Below the pieces are notes generated by a model. It saw only the letters and a list, made by a program, of their open reading frames with translations. It made no database searches and was not told where the DNA came from. From Solenopsis invicta (Eukaryota > Arthropoda > Insecta > Hymenoptera > Formicidae): a stretch of 64,000 nucleotides of DNA. Numbering within the stretch: position 1 is the stretch's first letter; each line of letters begins with the position of its first letter. The stretch lies in assembly GCF_016802725.1 (NCBI RefSeq), contig NC_052669.1, forward strand, positions 6,997,501 to 7,061,500, written 5' to 3'. Positions 33,136 through 46,790 of the stretch are shown here, piece by piece. A program made the position numbers and the translations under genes.

Positions 33136-34151
33136 ATCTTCTGGAATTATTAATCTACATATTATTTAATAACAAAAGAAAGAAGAGTTCTGTAACCGCG
33201 GGAATGGAAACGATAATAAATAAGGGAGCGGCGTCGTATCGGGAGCCAGGATAAATCCACTAGTGTCCCAACGAAGATCGTCGCTAATCCACGCGATATA
33301 CGGCGTTCCCTCTCGTTCGCACAGGCCCCTCCGCGATAATTTATTCAACGGTCGAAACTACGCGATTACGTTTCTATTAGGATATAGGCATCGACGGCGT
33401 CCTCTAGGGTGCTGTAACCACTGTCCCAAGTGGCTCCTACGGGAGTTTCACTTATCGTTAGCACCGTCCGCTGTCCCCGCGCTCGTTCTCCCCTTTTTCG
33501 AGCCCTCTCGAACGTGTGGCCATCGTCGTCGTCGTCGCCGCCACCATCGCCGCCGGTAGAGATGTTAAAAAAACATTTCGCGCCATTTCCGAAGGGAATA
33601 AATAACCCTCCGTGCTGTCGAAAGGTCGTCCCGCAGTCCGCCTCGTAATTTTCGGGCCGACAACGGGTCACTGACTCGCGTAATCAACGCGTCCACTGCT
33701 GCGTTTGATCGTATGTATCCTAGCTATCGCAGTAAATCTATACACGTTGTATCGGAATCACCGAACGACCTCTCGGCCATAAATTCTGCGACGAGTATGG
33801 AGTCAATCTTTTTTTCGTAAAGAATTTTTAATTTTTAAAGTCCAAGCACGAGAAAGTTGATGAAATTTCTCATGGCAAGTAAGAATGATTCGCTCTAGTT
33901 TCTAAATCGTTTCAGTTGGCGCCGTAATGAAGGAAACAAGTATTTTTTTTTTATTATTTTATAACTTTTTTTATTTGACACTTTTTTTCCTCGGATACAT
34001 ATTTATTTTTAACTCAGAAAAGCCCTGCTTTCTTTTCTGTTCTTTTCTGTTTTTCTTCGCCAGTATCTTCGGCTGAAAGAACATCCGGTGGTTCGGGGCA
34101 CCCGTGCGTCCGCATACATTGTTCTTGATTCTCTGGGAAGAGTTTTGTGAC

Positions 34152-34167
34152 GGGGGGGGGGGGGGGG
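34152..34167. repeat. G16 homopolymer
   Basis: Sixteen consecutive G on the + strand. It can form a G-quadruplex and is a likely place for sequencing length error. Confidence 0.9.
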
Positions 34168-35184
34168 CACGTTACGAATTTCCGCCGCGCCACCGGAGGT
34201 CGAATCCTCGGGGCGTGCGTCCGAGGATGATGCACCGGCCGATTCGGTTTAGGATCCCGCAATTCCGCGAGTCTTTTTCGGGGGCTTCGTGAAGAGTTGA
34301 GGCCCCTCCTGTGCTTGTGTGCACGGAGGTCACGGCAGACCATATGGTGTCGCGTGCTGCGGTCACCAGACCGTGCAGCAGCAGTCGGGGCCCCCTTCCC
34401 CTCTCTTCCCCTTTCCACTGGTCTTTCGTATCCAACTATGGACTACGTGTATAGCCCGTGCATCGCGCCCGGCCCCCCGGGCGTACCGATGGTTTCACAC
34501 TAATTCGTGGCTTCGTGGAATTTCCTGGAAGCCTCTCGGCCTCCGATCCGATAGCGAGATGCTGCCGTGTAAGTGGCACGAACTTACACGCGTCGTCGGT
34601 CGGCCGATCGCTGCCTGTTTCCCCTCGGTGCACGACGCGATGGACCGCTTTTTTTTTTCCTCTTTGCACGCGACGTTAACGTTTAATACGGCCGTATCGT
34701 GTGGCCGCGCATATTTTACGCGTTGCCCTTATGGTCCGCACGCATTTCTGCGTGATTTCGGTATTTCGCGCTCTGCCGGACTTATTATCCGCGCTCGAGA
34801 GAACCCGAGTCGAATTCGTTCGATGTGACGTAGCATATATATTTCGATGCTTACATATTTGACGCTTACGTGGCGCACACGCGGTCGTCGCAGCGTGTAT
34901 GGCAGGTCCGAGTTAATTTTGTAACGTGATAAGCAGAATACTGGTTTGACCGGAGGGCAGGTGTTTGTTTCAGATAGTCATAATTGCTGGTATTTTTATA
35001 AGTTCTTTACGCGTCTCTCTTGCTTATATCATTTATCTCTCCTGCTTGCATCATAAATATACTATATAATATATGAGGTAAGAGCTTATTCATTTACGGC
35101 GTCCGTCGCGCTATGATAGCTCGTTTCATATTAGACGAGGCTGATAAAATTTGTCTTTTATTTGTTTTAATTATAGCAACAGCT

Positions 35185-35185
<1 letters not shown>

Positions 35186-35215
<30 letters not shown>
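35186..35215. repeat. (GA)n microsatellite
   Basis: About 15 GA dinucleotides following CAGCTC. No gene association. Confidence 0.9.
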
Positions 35216-35219
<4 letters not shown>

Positions 35220-38200
35220 ATTATCGTGTCTGTTACTTTCTCGTGTTATCTATATATATATTATTAGAGAGCTTGTCTCCCCTCTTCGTGACGCAATATG
35301 TTTCGATATACCGTTTAATTAATACCCGGGTATTTACGCCCTCTCTCTCCCTCTGCGAATGTTTTGGATTAGTGAATTAATTAAAGAGTTTTTAAATACG
35401 CTTTCAAAGTCAAATTACCGGTTTTACGTTTAATTGCCTCGTAAGCTCCACGATCCCCGAACGTTTACTCTTGTTGTTGTCTCTCGGCGTACAAAACGAA
35501 AATGTCTTTGACGATAACTTCCGGGGAAGGGGGGAGCGGGCCGTTCACTTATCAATTAATAAATAAGTCCCTTAAACAGTTTTGACTCTTTATTCCCTCG
35601 CGATTGCACCGACGCGACGGAGTGTTTTGTGCGTCAGGTTAATTACGCGCCGAATTTCGATCGCATTTTATTATCCGCGTGTTCCGTGAAGTTCTCGACG
35701 AAAGATCTGCTTCACGTCGACCTCTCCTTCGTCTCTCGCTATAAATTGATGTTAATTCGCCGAAGGAATTTGAACGAGAGTTGCTCGCAAATTAAGCAGA
35801 CTTTTAAACACGCACACGTAAAGTGCTAACCAGATAATAAAAATTAACTCTTTCTCTACTACTCTGGGTATTTTGTGTCCGATTGATTCGTGCAAGTTTT
35901 TCGATTACTTCGACTATTAAAATTATATGTTACATTTTTTATTATTTTCTAAAGCAAAGTTTTAACATTTTGTTTTCTAGAAAATAAATATGTTCGTGAA
36001 TTTTTAGAAATTTTTTTGAACCATTTTAAATAGGTGAAAAAATGAACAAATTCGAGATAATCGAGAATGGTAGGGATGGAAAGGCACCGTTCTAGGAGAA
36101 ATAACAGGGATTGTAAATTTTGATTATAAATTCATTGGGTATGAAATTGCTGTAATAACGGAAATAAGTTACTGTCATTCGAGTTTCTTGACTTGATGAT
36201 TTTTTTTAAGTATCTTTTTTCAAATAGTACTACGCCGGAAAAAAATCGAACGATAAAAGCTCACTGTGGGAATAGGTTTAGGGACGCAACCATCGAATTT
36301 TGGTGTTCGGTGAATTTTGTCGATATCTATGTTTTCACGCTGACGTCGCGACGAACGGTGGAACGCCGTATCATTTATTTAATCGCGCACCTCGAGCTTT
36401 GTAATAATCGGTTGCGCCCATCTCGAAAACAAAGTTGAGCCCCGTTTAAGAGGCGCCGCGAAGTCCGACGTTCCGACGCTCCCGCCCTTTTATGAGATTA
36501 CACGGCTAATTTTTCTTTTTTTTTTTCTTTTTTTTGGCGTACATAGTATTCTTCGAGGAATCTCAAATTATAGGTTCTAGTCGAAGGTCGCTTAATGCAT
36601 GCATGAAAAATGGGAAAGTGGCTCCCCGTTTTACGTATCGATTCTCGACGATCGAAACATGAGAGAAGGAAAGACATTCACTAATATCTTTGGAACATCT
36701 ATTTTTTAAAGATAAAATTTAGAGATGGAACTTTGAGATGTTTCTATTTTTCTAATGGGTTTAGGAAATTTTTAAGCAAATTTTAAGCGCTACGCAGCAA
36801 ATGATTTTTGAAAGACCGGGAAACTTAATTCGATACAGAGCGAAAAACCCGTTGAGGGAAAGTGGCTCGTAAGTGGAGTTTATATGTAACATTATATGTA
36901 ACGGGATATCTGCGTTTAACATTTTAAAGCGAGAGGAGACCGATTTTATTCCCCGGCGACTTCGTAATTCGCGCAGCAGGAGGAGATAATCGCGATGATT
37001 GCGTAACATGAAGCTGCGCGTGATGCGCGGGGAATTTATTTATCAGTGGCCTCAGGAGCGAGATTTATCGAGCGTGAAACGGCGTCGGCGAACGGCAACA
37101 CCCTGGGATCTCTCTTCGCGAGAGACGTGTATCGCGCGCGCGAGGAGATCCGACAGGAGTATGTCCTGTCTCGTCAGCGAATCAATTATCGAGAATCGCG
37201 TGCGAGGCGAGCCCGGCGGAAGAAGGAGAGAAAGAAGAGGAAGGAGAGCGCGGGGCGGAAAGAGAAGCGGCTCGCTGCTAGAGACGTTGGTTGAACGTTG
37301 TTTGACGGGCACCTGTTGCTGGTGGCACACCAACGAATATCTACCTCTCCTCTCTGCAGTGTGCACTCTCGCCCGACCGCGCTGTTCCTCTCGCGTCCTC
37401 TTTCTCCTTCTCTTGCTTCGCTCCGGTCCTTTCGTGGCGCACGCTACTTCATCCCCCTCCCCTCTCCCCCTGCGTGCCGTTGCACTTGTTTGCTCGCGTT
37501 TTACCTCGCGTTTCTTTCATACACGAGGAAGTGAGAAGGACTCGTCGCGTTAGAGGAAACTGTAAAGGAGAAATGACAAGTTTATAATTTGTACGAAATC
37601 TAAAATGGATCTTACGAAGAGAGATCACGGACTCACCTTATCCTTGCGTTTCCCGTTGCGATTTATGTTGTTAAATTAAGTTACGACTATCGTTGCTCGT
37701 GGAGAGATTTAGTATGCTTTTTAGCTGCCTTCATGCGCTATTATCGGAAATAGCGAGTGACGTAACGCGGGTAGCGTTTGCGCGCGCGCTCATGCTGGGA
37801 GAAATCCGACTATTTCTTTTTTTTTCTTTTTTTTTCTTTTTTTTTTTTATTTCCGTAGCGCTTGTTTCGTCACGGCAATAGTCGTGCCGAGGTCGTAATT
37901 TCGCGTGTTGAAACCGTGCGAGTGCGTTTCGCGATCAATCGGCCGGTCGCTTATCGGAATCGGTAAGTGGTTCGGCGTCGTGGTATTGTCCGGATCCTTT
38001 TGTGCTTCGATCTCTCTCTCATCCTTCTTCCCGTTTTTATTTTTTATTTTTTTTACTGGCTTCCGCAGCGGCACGTGCACGCGCTCTCTTTCTCTAGATA
38101 CGCTGACAATTTTATTACTAGCTAGCTAGAGACTAACTGTAAGCGCGCCGCGATTACAATGGGCCATACATGTCACCGGTCTAAGAGATAAAAATTGTTT

Positions 38201-38344
38201 CTCAGTGAATGCACACGAAGAACGCAGATGCAGAACGTACTAAGGCTGTTTTAATTTACTCCAATTCCGCGCTGTGCAATTGCCGACGAGAAAACTTCTG
38301 ACGGTACGCGAGCGAGTAATATCTGTAATGATATTTATCGCATT

Positions 38345-38508
38345 CCGAGGAAAAAATTGTTAAATTTTAATGAATATTTGAATAATATTAATAAAATATT
38401 TATTAAGTATATATTTATTTAGTACAAGAACTATTAATTTAAGTATCATTTATTTCTTATAGAGTAAATATTTTATTAATACTATTCGAATAAATATTTA
38501 TTAAGGAT
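38345..38508. mobile_element. MITE family K, copy 1 (partial)
   Basis: It starts near CGAGGAAAAAATTGTTAAAT and shares AATAATATTAATAAAATATT and its inverted partner with the copy at 43151-43364. The right end is not recognisable. Confidence 0.5.
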
Positions 38509-38538
38509 GTATTTAAGCAGAATTCACTTCTTGATTTA

Positions 38539-38905
38539 AAAGTTACTTAATTTTTCATTTATTCTCAATTTTTTTGTAAAATCGCATTTTACAGTTTTTT
38601 ATTTGCAAATTTAATAGGGAAGTAGCATTACCAGTTAACTCAAAATTTTTACACATTGATAAAATTCTAATAAATATTTTTGCAAAAGTTTATTTAGAGC
38701 CATTTACTCGTTTAAAAGTTATTGATTTAAAACTGTGGCAAAATATAATCATTTTCGCTGTAAAAATCATTATAAATCAAATTTTTTATTATTCTTTTCT
38801 TTGCAACTAGTTTTAGAGTCAAAATTCGAGCATTTGCGGCCAAAGGTTTTTGATTAAGAAAAAAAACAAATAAATCTAGAGTATCCTTAAAATTTTAAAA
38901 TTATT
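38539..38905. repeat. Interspersed repeat L, copy 1
   Basis: This is a direct match, about 75-80% by eye, to 49062-49436. Shared anchors are TGTAAAATCGC, GTAGCATTACCA, TACTCGTTTAAAAGTT, ATCATTATAAATCAAATTTTT and TTTGCAACTAGTTT. No terminal repeat or coding frame was seen. It is probably a fragment of an older transposon. Confidence 0.6.
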
Positions 38906-40713
38906 TTCTCTTGATGTAGGAGATAGGGGACCTTCCTACTGAATTTAGCACGTTGAAATCGAGATAATGCGGGCGAGCTTTATGCGATCTCTCGCGAAGA
39001 AGTATATTTGCGTTTAATCACATTTTATTTGCGAGCCGTGGAGAGAGAGAGAGAGAGAGTGCGTCATTCGCATTCCGATTCGGAAGGTTGCAACGGCACG
39101 CGAGATACATACGGTAAAATGCCGCGGAAGCTCGTCATTTTGTACAAAGACGTAATTTTGTTGTATTACAGTGCGTGGCGGACGAATCAATACATATATT
39201 TTTTTTTTTCTTTTCGCAGAAGGTACCGTTACATTTCAGAAAATTATAGCTTTCTGTAAAGTAACCTGCGAGATATTGATGCCTCTGCCACTGTTCGCGA
39301 GAATACACGGTTTCACTCCCCGTAATAATCTTCGAATACGTATATGTTTCAGTTATGACAGACCTTTCTCTCTCTCTCTGTCTCCGTCTTTTTTGACGTA
39401 ACGTGTCCGATGTATCAGAATTTTTTTTGTCGTTACGTCTCGTTCTTTTCCAAGCGTGAATTTTCTCAACGGCGAAATCACTTTATTCGCAGCTCTCCTA
39501 CCATTATCGCGGCTTTTCCGTCACTCATCTCGTCCTTCTTGCACGCGCGCGTCTCGTGCAAACTCGCCGCAGTGTACAGAGTACACAGAGCGCCTCGGGT
39601 TTATGGAGTGAGTTGTCGACTTACACCGGGTAAACCACCCGGCCGACGGGTTGACGGTGGTCGTTGGGGCGGTGGGATCGGGTGAAGTGCCAGGCAGGAG
39701 AAAGAGAGAGAGAGAGAGAGAGATCGCGGATGCGATCTATACACATATTTTCTGCCTTCGAGCGCGACGGTATCACGTACGCTTGCCATTGTTTGTCCGC
39801 ACGAATTAATTCGCCGCTACTGTTGAAACGCGTCGCGGGAAAGCGATTAGTCGCGGCGTAGTAAATCGAGAGAAAATAATAAGGGAGACTTTGTCTCGCG
39901 TTAAGAAAAATCCGTCATTATCTTCGCATTATCTTGAAACGATTAGAAACTCTTTTTACGATTCTTTAATGTTTCCATTATACGTGTTTGTGCATTGTTA
40001 CGAGTCAAAGATCGATCACATTTAGCAAGTTTCATGTAAGTATATTTGATATTTATATCTCTTATACTAACAATAAGTATGTTCGCTAATTTATCAGATA
40101 TCCCACGAGAAGAAATTCTCGTTGACGATTACGCAGGTTTCTATTAATAAATCTTTTTATCGATTCCCCACTTGGCGTGGGAGCGTAATTTCAGGCGGGA
40201 TCGCCCCCGTGCGCCGTTTGTCAATGCTTCGTTACACACCAAAGTGAATTTTATTCTAATACGGAAGGATAGCCTATTGTAGCATTACAGATTACAGCGA
40301 TGTACCATACATCGGCGGCCGTTGGGTCGCGGAGTATGCGAAATACCGTGCAAGCCGACCAAAATACACGCGTGAGCGATAGTTTACGGTCATTGTGGGA
40401 TTATCGCGATAAATTATTGCATGTATCGCAACTGCGCTTATCGGTATGCCGATAGTATTAATTGGGTCGTCGAGATTATTACTGGGAATGTATCAATAAT
40501 AATTACTAGCTCGCCAGGGTGGAAAAGGATTTCCCTCGCAATCACGATCGGCCATCTTCGAAAAGGAATTTTCATGAATAATCTAGAAAATTATGTTTGT
40601 TCATCGAAGCTCATCAAATTTTACTGAAGTTTTTAAGCATTAAAATTCATGAGATATTCATAGTAAAATGCCCGATACATTTCAAGTAATTGTTTAAAGC
40701 GATGTTATTCTTT

Positions 40714-40840
40714 ACCCAGAGAAAGGTTTTCTCGAGTCGAAAAATATTTATTTTGATTCAAAGAAATTTATGCATTGTTACATGGTTAAAGAAAAGCTTC
40801 TTTGATTCGAAGAAATTTTTGCTTGCTCCTTTTACGAAAA
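40714..40840. mobile_element. MITE family B, fragment
   Basis: ACCCAGAGAAAGGTTTTCTC and the following GGTTAAAGAAAAGCTTCTTTG-like stretch match the left part of the copy at 62024-62461. The rest is missing. Confidence 0.5.
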
Positions 40841-43150
40841 AGATTGATAAAAAAAAAACTGTGAAACAAAAATCGATTTCTTTTGATCCGCGCACGCGTT
40901 AAACTAGACCTCCTTAATAAAAATTTGATCAGTATAACATGGCAATGAATTAACCGATTTAATATAAAAAGTATTGTCAGTGTCAATATTTCTTCCTTCC
41001 ATGTTACACATTATTCTCACGATTAACATTCGCTGGTACGAACGGCGTAGGTACTTGCTAAAGGTAGTGAGAATTTTTTGTGGTGTATTATGGGGGACAT
41101 TAAGAGATATCATCGCGCTACGCGAAACGTTGCGTTGTGCGAAGGGTTGAAAAGTGGCCCATACGGCCGGTCCTATATGGCTGGCTGAGTTTTTCATGGC
41201 GCGTACAATATTTAATGATCCCGTCCACTTCTGCCGCCCTTTCATCGGCCACCGACGCGTACGATTAATCTATTACCTTCGACTAGCACGAAATTTCGAG
41301 TGGCCACTATCCACCGCCGCCCTTCGAAGGGTCACGTGGCCCGTACGCGGGGGTTTTCTACTCTAGTGGGTACTCGTCGTGTATCCCGCGATCGTTTTCA
41401 TGGGGGATTAACGACCGCGGTGAGAACTTCGAGCCAATTAACATATCAATGACATTAAACGGATTCTCTCATTCCGATCTTTTCTAGCTTGTTCGTATCA
41501 GCGTACAAATATATTTCTGTACGAAAGAATCTCTGTTGATTTATCAGCTTTTTATTAATATTTTACCTTTGTACGTATCTTATCAATTTTATCGATTCCA
41601 CATTTTATTATGTGCAACAGTGATTATCGGAAGATTGATAACTTTGAATACTCAAAGTTCAAGGCATTATCCGGACGGTCAATATTTCATTGTGTTCTTT
41701 CGGTTGAGGAGACTTACTCAAAAAGAGAGTCCACAATATGTCACATAAAATTATTTCAACGTCAAATTAAGGAACATACGGCGTGAGTAATTTTTCCCAG
41801 GAGGGAATAAGCTCTTTTTTTTCGCGAGCAATTGAGGCGTGCGAAAATTTCGAGGTATGGCTTCGTACATCCATATATCTCTTCATTGACCGTGCACACC
41901 GAGTCGCGTGTGTGTGTTTGTTCTACATGCGTGGCAGTGTTTGCTCGTTGCGTAGAGCTCAGCCGAGGGTGCAGGATGATACGAGCTAAATCGAGCACCA
42001 CCCAAGTGTGCTTCATTTGTGGCGTAGCGGGCTGTGAAATTCGGGGATAGCGCTCTCGTTCTATCTTCAATCGCCCCTCCCCCGTGCCGCCACCCCTCGA
42101 TGGCTCACGATGATTTGTCGGCTGTCTGACCAGACGTTATCGAAAATTCGCGGGCAATCTTGCGCGATGATACCGATTCGAGTCTTGCGGAGCTTGCGAG
42201 ATTATGCAAAGCCCGGCGTGTTACGTGAAGCGAATTATTTGTATTATGTCAGGTATATTACTCGGGCGTGTACGAGTACGTATCGGTCCGACATGTACAC
42301 TGGAATTTCAATGAGTTCCGGATAAATGCGTTTGTTATATTTCGCGTAGCGGATATGTAGATGATGCAGAGTTTCGTTTGTAAATTGCATTTATGCGTCA
42401 ACAGCTGAATATTCCTACAAGTTCTAGCGGATCAGATTCCTCTCTAAAAATACAACACTTGCGACTAAACGAGCAGAAATAAAAAAAAATAAATAAAGAA
42501 TAGACTCGATGCCGAAAGGTGGGAGGAGCGAGATGGTGCGAATTTCAAGGTAGAACTGTGTAGGTAGTCGTACGAGTAATTAAGAGTCCAGCAACCGTAA
42601 AATAATCGACCCTTTCGACTGACACGGCTTCGCAGGTTATAATCCGTCGGAAAATATAAAATGACAGCTCCGCCGGAGCATGAAACCAACAGGCCTGGGG
42701 CGGAAAGGTACAGGTCGTCCTGAAAATCGAATATATACGGTCGCGGTGAACGGACCCGCGGGGATGAAGCACCCCTCCCTTCTTTCTCCACCTCCACCTC
42801 CTCCTCCCCCAGGGAGGTTTCGTGCCGGCGGAAAGCCGCGAGATCGTGTGTGCAAACAGCCCCCAGAGCAAACAAGCCGTGCACCCCGTAGCGAGCTTAT
42901 ATTATCTGTTTCGACGTGTACTTAAGGGATGCCGCGTCTCTTAAATCTTTCCCTAGTAACTGCATTTGCGTTACGCATTACGCGTTTAATTTCCTTTTGC
43001 ATACATCGCGTTGTGTTACGTTAAGGATCTAATCTATTCGAATTACTGCAACATCTTAGTCGAGAGAACTCGAAAGCCCCAATAATTTTATTCGCGGAAA
43101 GAAAAGATTTTATTAGCAAAAATCTGTGTATGATAGCTAAGTTTTGGCTA

Positions 43151-43364
43151 CACTGAGAGAAAAAGATTTCTAAATTTTAATAAATATTTATTCGATTAGC
43201 ACTGATACAATGTTTACTTGCGGTACATAAATATTTACTTTATAAGAAAAAATTATATTTAAATTATTGGTTTTTGTTTAATAAAATGTATATTTACATT
43301 TAGTAAATATTTTATTAATGTTATTTGAAGAAATATTTATTAAAATTTAATTCTTCCTTCAGTG
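43151..43364. mobile_element. MITE family K, copy 2
   Basis: Ends CACTGAGAGAAAAAGATTTC and TTAATTCTTCCTTCAGTG, with inverted subterminal TTTTAATAAATATTTATTC and AAATATTTATTAAAATTTAA. Confidence 0.65.
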
Positions 43365-46300
43365 TATATGCAACTAAAATTTAGTTATCACATACAGATT
43401 CTTACTGCTGCAACTAATTCTTTTCCTCCGTATTTGTTTTTTTTTTTTTTTTCGAGAGAGGCGGTCTCCGTCAGATAAATAAATTTACCGATATCATAAA
43501 TTTTTTTATGTCTTGAAAATATATTATTTTTAAGCTTTTTTTTGAAAGTTTCTCTCGAAATTAGATGGACTTTTTTCCCGTTAAATACCAGACATAGGTC
43601 AACGGCCTAGGAAATGCCGTTTCCATTTTTTGACCTGTATCCTCGATTAATTTCGAGCTCCAGACGAAGATATGCGGTCTCATCTTTCCCTTCCCATCTT
43701 ATCCTTTTCCATCGATGCGCAGTGTCACGCCTACGGGGCCCTTGAAAGCTAATCCTCGCGAGATACACGGGGAAAACTGATTAGAATTTTATTATCGCGA
43801 ACAGCGGCGAGAGGAGAGGAAAAAAAAAGGAGGGAAAACCTACTCTCGAAGGGCAGCATATGGCGCGACTAGCGAAGCCGCTCTCTCCTACGGCTTTTGA
43901 AGTTTCGGGGATGAAAGAGGCCGCCGTTCTTGAGTTTACTTGACTCTTGTGCCTCCCCTCTCGGCCCCGAGGATTCTCTTCGAGGATACCCGCCCCTTGC
44001 TCCACCTCTTCCTTCCTCCTCCTTCCGTAGAGACCTTACTCACGAAACGAGCTACAATCCCTCGTTCTATCCCTCCGGAGTGCCCTGGAGTTGTCTTTCG
44101 AAGTCTCGGAACGACTACCGTTACGGAAGACGTTGGCCAAACATCCGTGTGAATCCTTCGGTCGAACTGGAAGTGCTACGAGAATGAACGAGCGGAAAAA
44201 CAGATTTTTTTTCGAAATGTTTGTGCAAATAATCTCGTTTTGATGTCTCAATAAATAATTGTTAAGAAACTCTTACGTATAACAATAACTACAAACTGCG
44301 CTGAGATATTTTTTATTATTACATTTTTTTTTTTAATCTTTGTCATTTACTTTCCACATTCGGATACAAAAGAACAATGAGGAATTGACTCGACGAATTA
44401 ATCAAAATTCCATGTACGCGAGAAATTCGTCGAGACGATGTAACGCGCGTTAAAATATAGATATAGATATCGTTGATCCTTGTAGCCATATTACAAGAGC
44501 GGGGAAATGTTTTAGTAACAATCGGGGTCTCTCGAGAGGGACAGAGATACGAGCTTGGCCCTGGTAACATCGAAGGGCTCCGAGCGTATATATCGAGCCG
44601 CAGGAAGTTGTCCCGGGATTCTTTCGCGTCGCTCCCCCTCGGTAACTTAAGGGTCCCATTTCGTGAAGTGGTTTCCTTCCTCCCCCTTCTCCCGCGCGCT
44701 CGAACTAATAGAAATTTCGGGGCTCCGTACCTTCGCATTCGGGTAATGCACCCTAAGTACTGCCATACAAGATAACAGTAAGTGGGGCGAACCTCGGGAC
44801 GACGGATAACGTCTCGCCTTAACGTCGCGCGGTTTTAGTCACCGTGAGTTAATGCGTGTCGGGCGTGTTTAATAATTTAATACACGCTCGCGCGCGCGCG
44901 TGCGGGCGTTTCCGGAATCAGGGAAGAACAAATTGGCAAAATTGATGGATCCGCTCGGCGACGGGTTGCTCCTCCTTCTCATTATATATCAATGGCTTTC
45001 GAGCTGCGATATTACTTCCGTTTGCGAGAAACACCCTGCGGTTGTATCATAAGCGAAGACTGATATGAATCGTCGTGGATAGTGTTTCGTGGTGGTTTGG
45101 TATTTCTCTTCCGAGTATCGACTATAGTTCGACTCTCGGGACATGCACTACGTACACTATACACAGGATGGGTAGACTAAGCGACGGAGGTTGGTACTAA
45201 ATCTCACCCTAAAGCATCCCTACCGAGCCACCCCTAACTACGCTACTAGTGCTCCTGCCGCCCCTCGTTCAGTGTCTCGCATTGGCGTAGGGCCGGACGC
45301 GCTTTGCTGTTATATCAGGATATCGATATAATGTAATATGATCATCATTTTCCGCGAATTATTTCTGCGAATTTTTTTTTTTTTTTTCTGGAACCAGAGA
45401 CAATGCGACTGGTGATTTAAATTGTGCCTCTTGTAAAAATCAGATATCGATTCAAGTGCATCAACTATTTCTTAAGCGAGGAATAGAAAATTTAGTGAGA
45501 AAATCTTATTATAAATTACCTGAAATTTTCCAAAAATGTTTAGAGAAAAAGGAAATTGTTAGTGTAGGAATTGAAACATAGAAATAGCACCGGTACAATC
45601 TTTCTGCAGATTGCCAACCGGCGAGCAAAGAATCGATCAGGTAAGATACTTTGAATAGAAACGAGATGCGCGATAAAAGAAAGAAAGAAAGAAAAAAAAA
45701 TAGAACGCTTGAAGCAGACATGCGTATCCCTCGATATGGCACTCGGCTTCCGTCTCCTTTTCAGGACGTTTTTCACAATATGCGCACATGCATTTGATAC
45801 ATCAGTATGCGACTCTACTGCAGGCCGTTGTTGCGGCCACGTCCCGCAGTGATCGAGATTCGTTAGTTGATCTATATTTGGACAAATCGATCGACGAGGC
45901 AATACACCGCTTTCCAGCCTCTATTAAGGCTAATCGGGATTAATCTCGCGAATCTTACAACACGAGAACGGTCGCTTCTGCTCATGTCCGTTCTCGTCCT
46001 CGAGGAAATTGAATGGAATTAATTCGAAGGATTACACGTGGCAAACCTGCTAATGATAAACCGCCGAGTTTCTTCGGACACGCGTGATTGGTCGTGAAAA
46101 ATCTACTCAATTAATTTTGCTAATTAACCCGGCATACCCGAATGTTTTTGTAAATAAACTTTTAACCGAACACTTTTTCATATTAAAAATATTTTATTTC
46201 ATTACATTTTCTAAGTACATGTATGTACAATTGAAATTAAATCAATTGAATCGAGACAATTGCCCGATTAGACTCGGAGAATTTTCAGCAAAAAAGCAAA

Positions 46301-46761
46301 AAAATGGAAGAAGAGAAGTCTTATCTTGGATTTGTAATATTCACACAATATTAGAGAATATCGGAGATAGAGCGGAATATTCGCAGGGCAAAATTTCAAC
46401 CGCCGCGTTAAGTCCGATAATTTCCGAAGGAAGTACTCTACAACATGAAAGCGTACGGGGTGTTACTTCCATTACGCCACTTGGTTAACAAGAGGTCAGA
46501 ATTAAGCCGTAGCTACTCGTCGCACGCTCCCGAGAACGATTTCGTTTTCCGTTCGGCTTACGCCAGTGGTGCGGCCCCAACCCACCCCTATATACCCCGT
46601 CGCCCTGCAGTTAATGTGTTCCAGGGTGGAACCCTGCCCCTGCCCCCCTCCCACCTTCCCATCCCAATTTCAGTTCTCCTTCTACCACCCGCTCACCCTC
46701 CTCCTTCGCCCCTTCGAACTCACCGAACCCGGGATCTCGGCTTTGCCTCCATGAGAGAACG

Positions 46762-46790
46762 TTTCTCTCTCTCTCTCTCTCTCTCTCTTA
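46762..46790. repeat. (CT)n microsatellite
   Basis: A pure CT run followed by about 100 bp of degenerate CT/TC sequence. It generates the long serine/leucine frame across 46.4-46.9 kb. Confidence 0.85.

Noticed and set aside
34180..34260. Possible tRNA-like GGTCGAATCC box
   Set aside because: No matching A box at the right distance and no cloverleaf could be folded by eye.
37861..37965. Possible non-coding first exon ending at GGTAAGTGG near 37966
   Set aside because: Only a donor-like sequence in a CpG-rich area; no ATG frame and no promoter element at a sensible distance.
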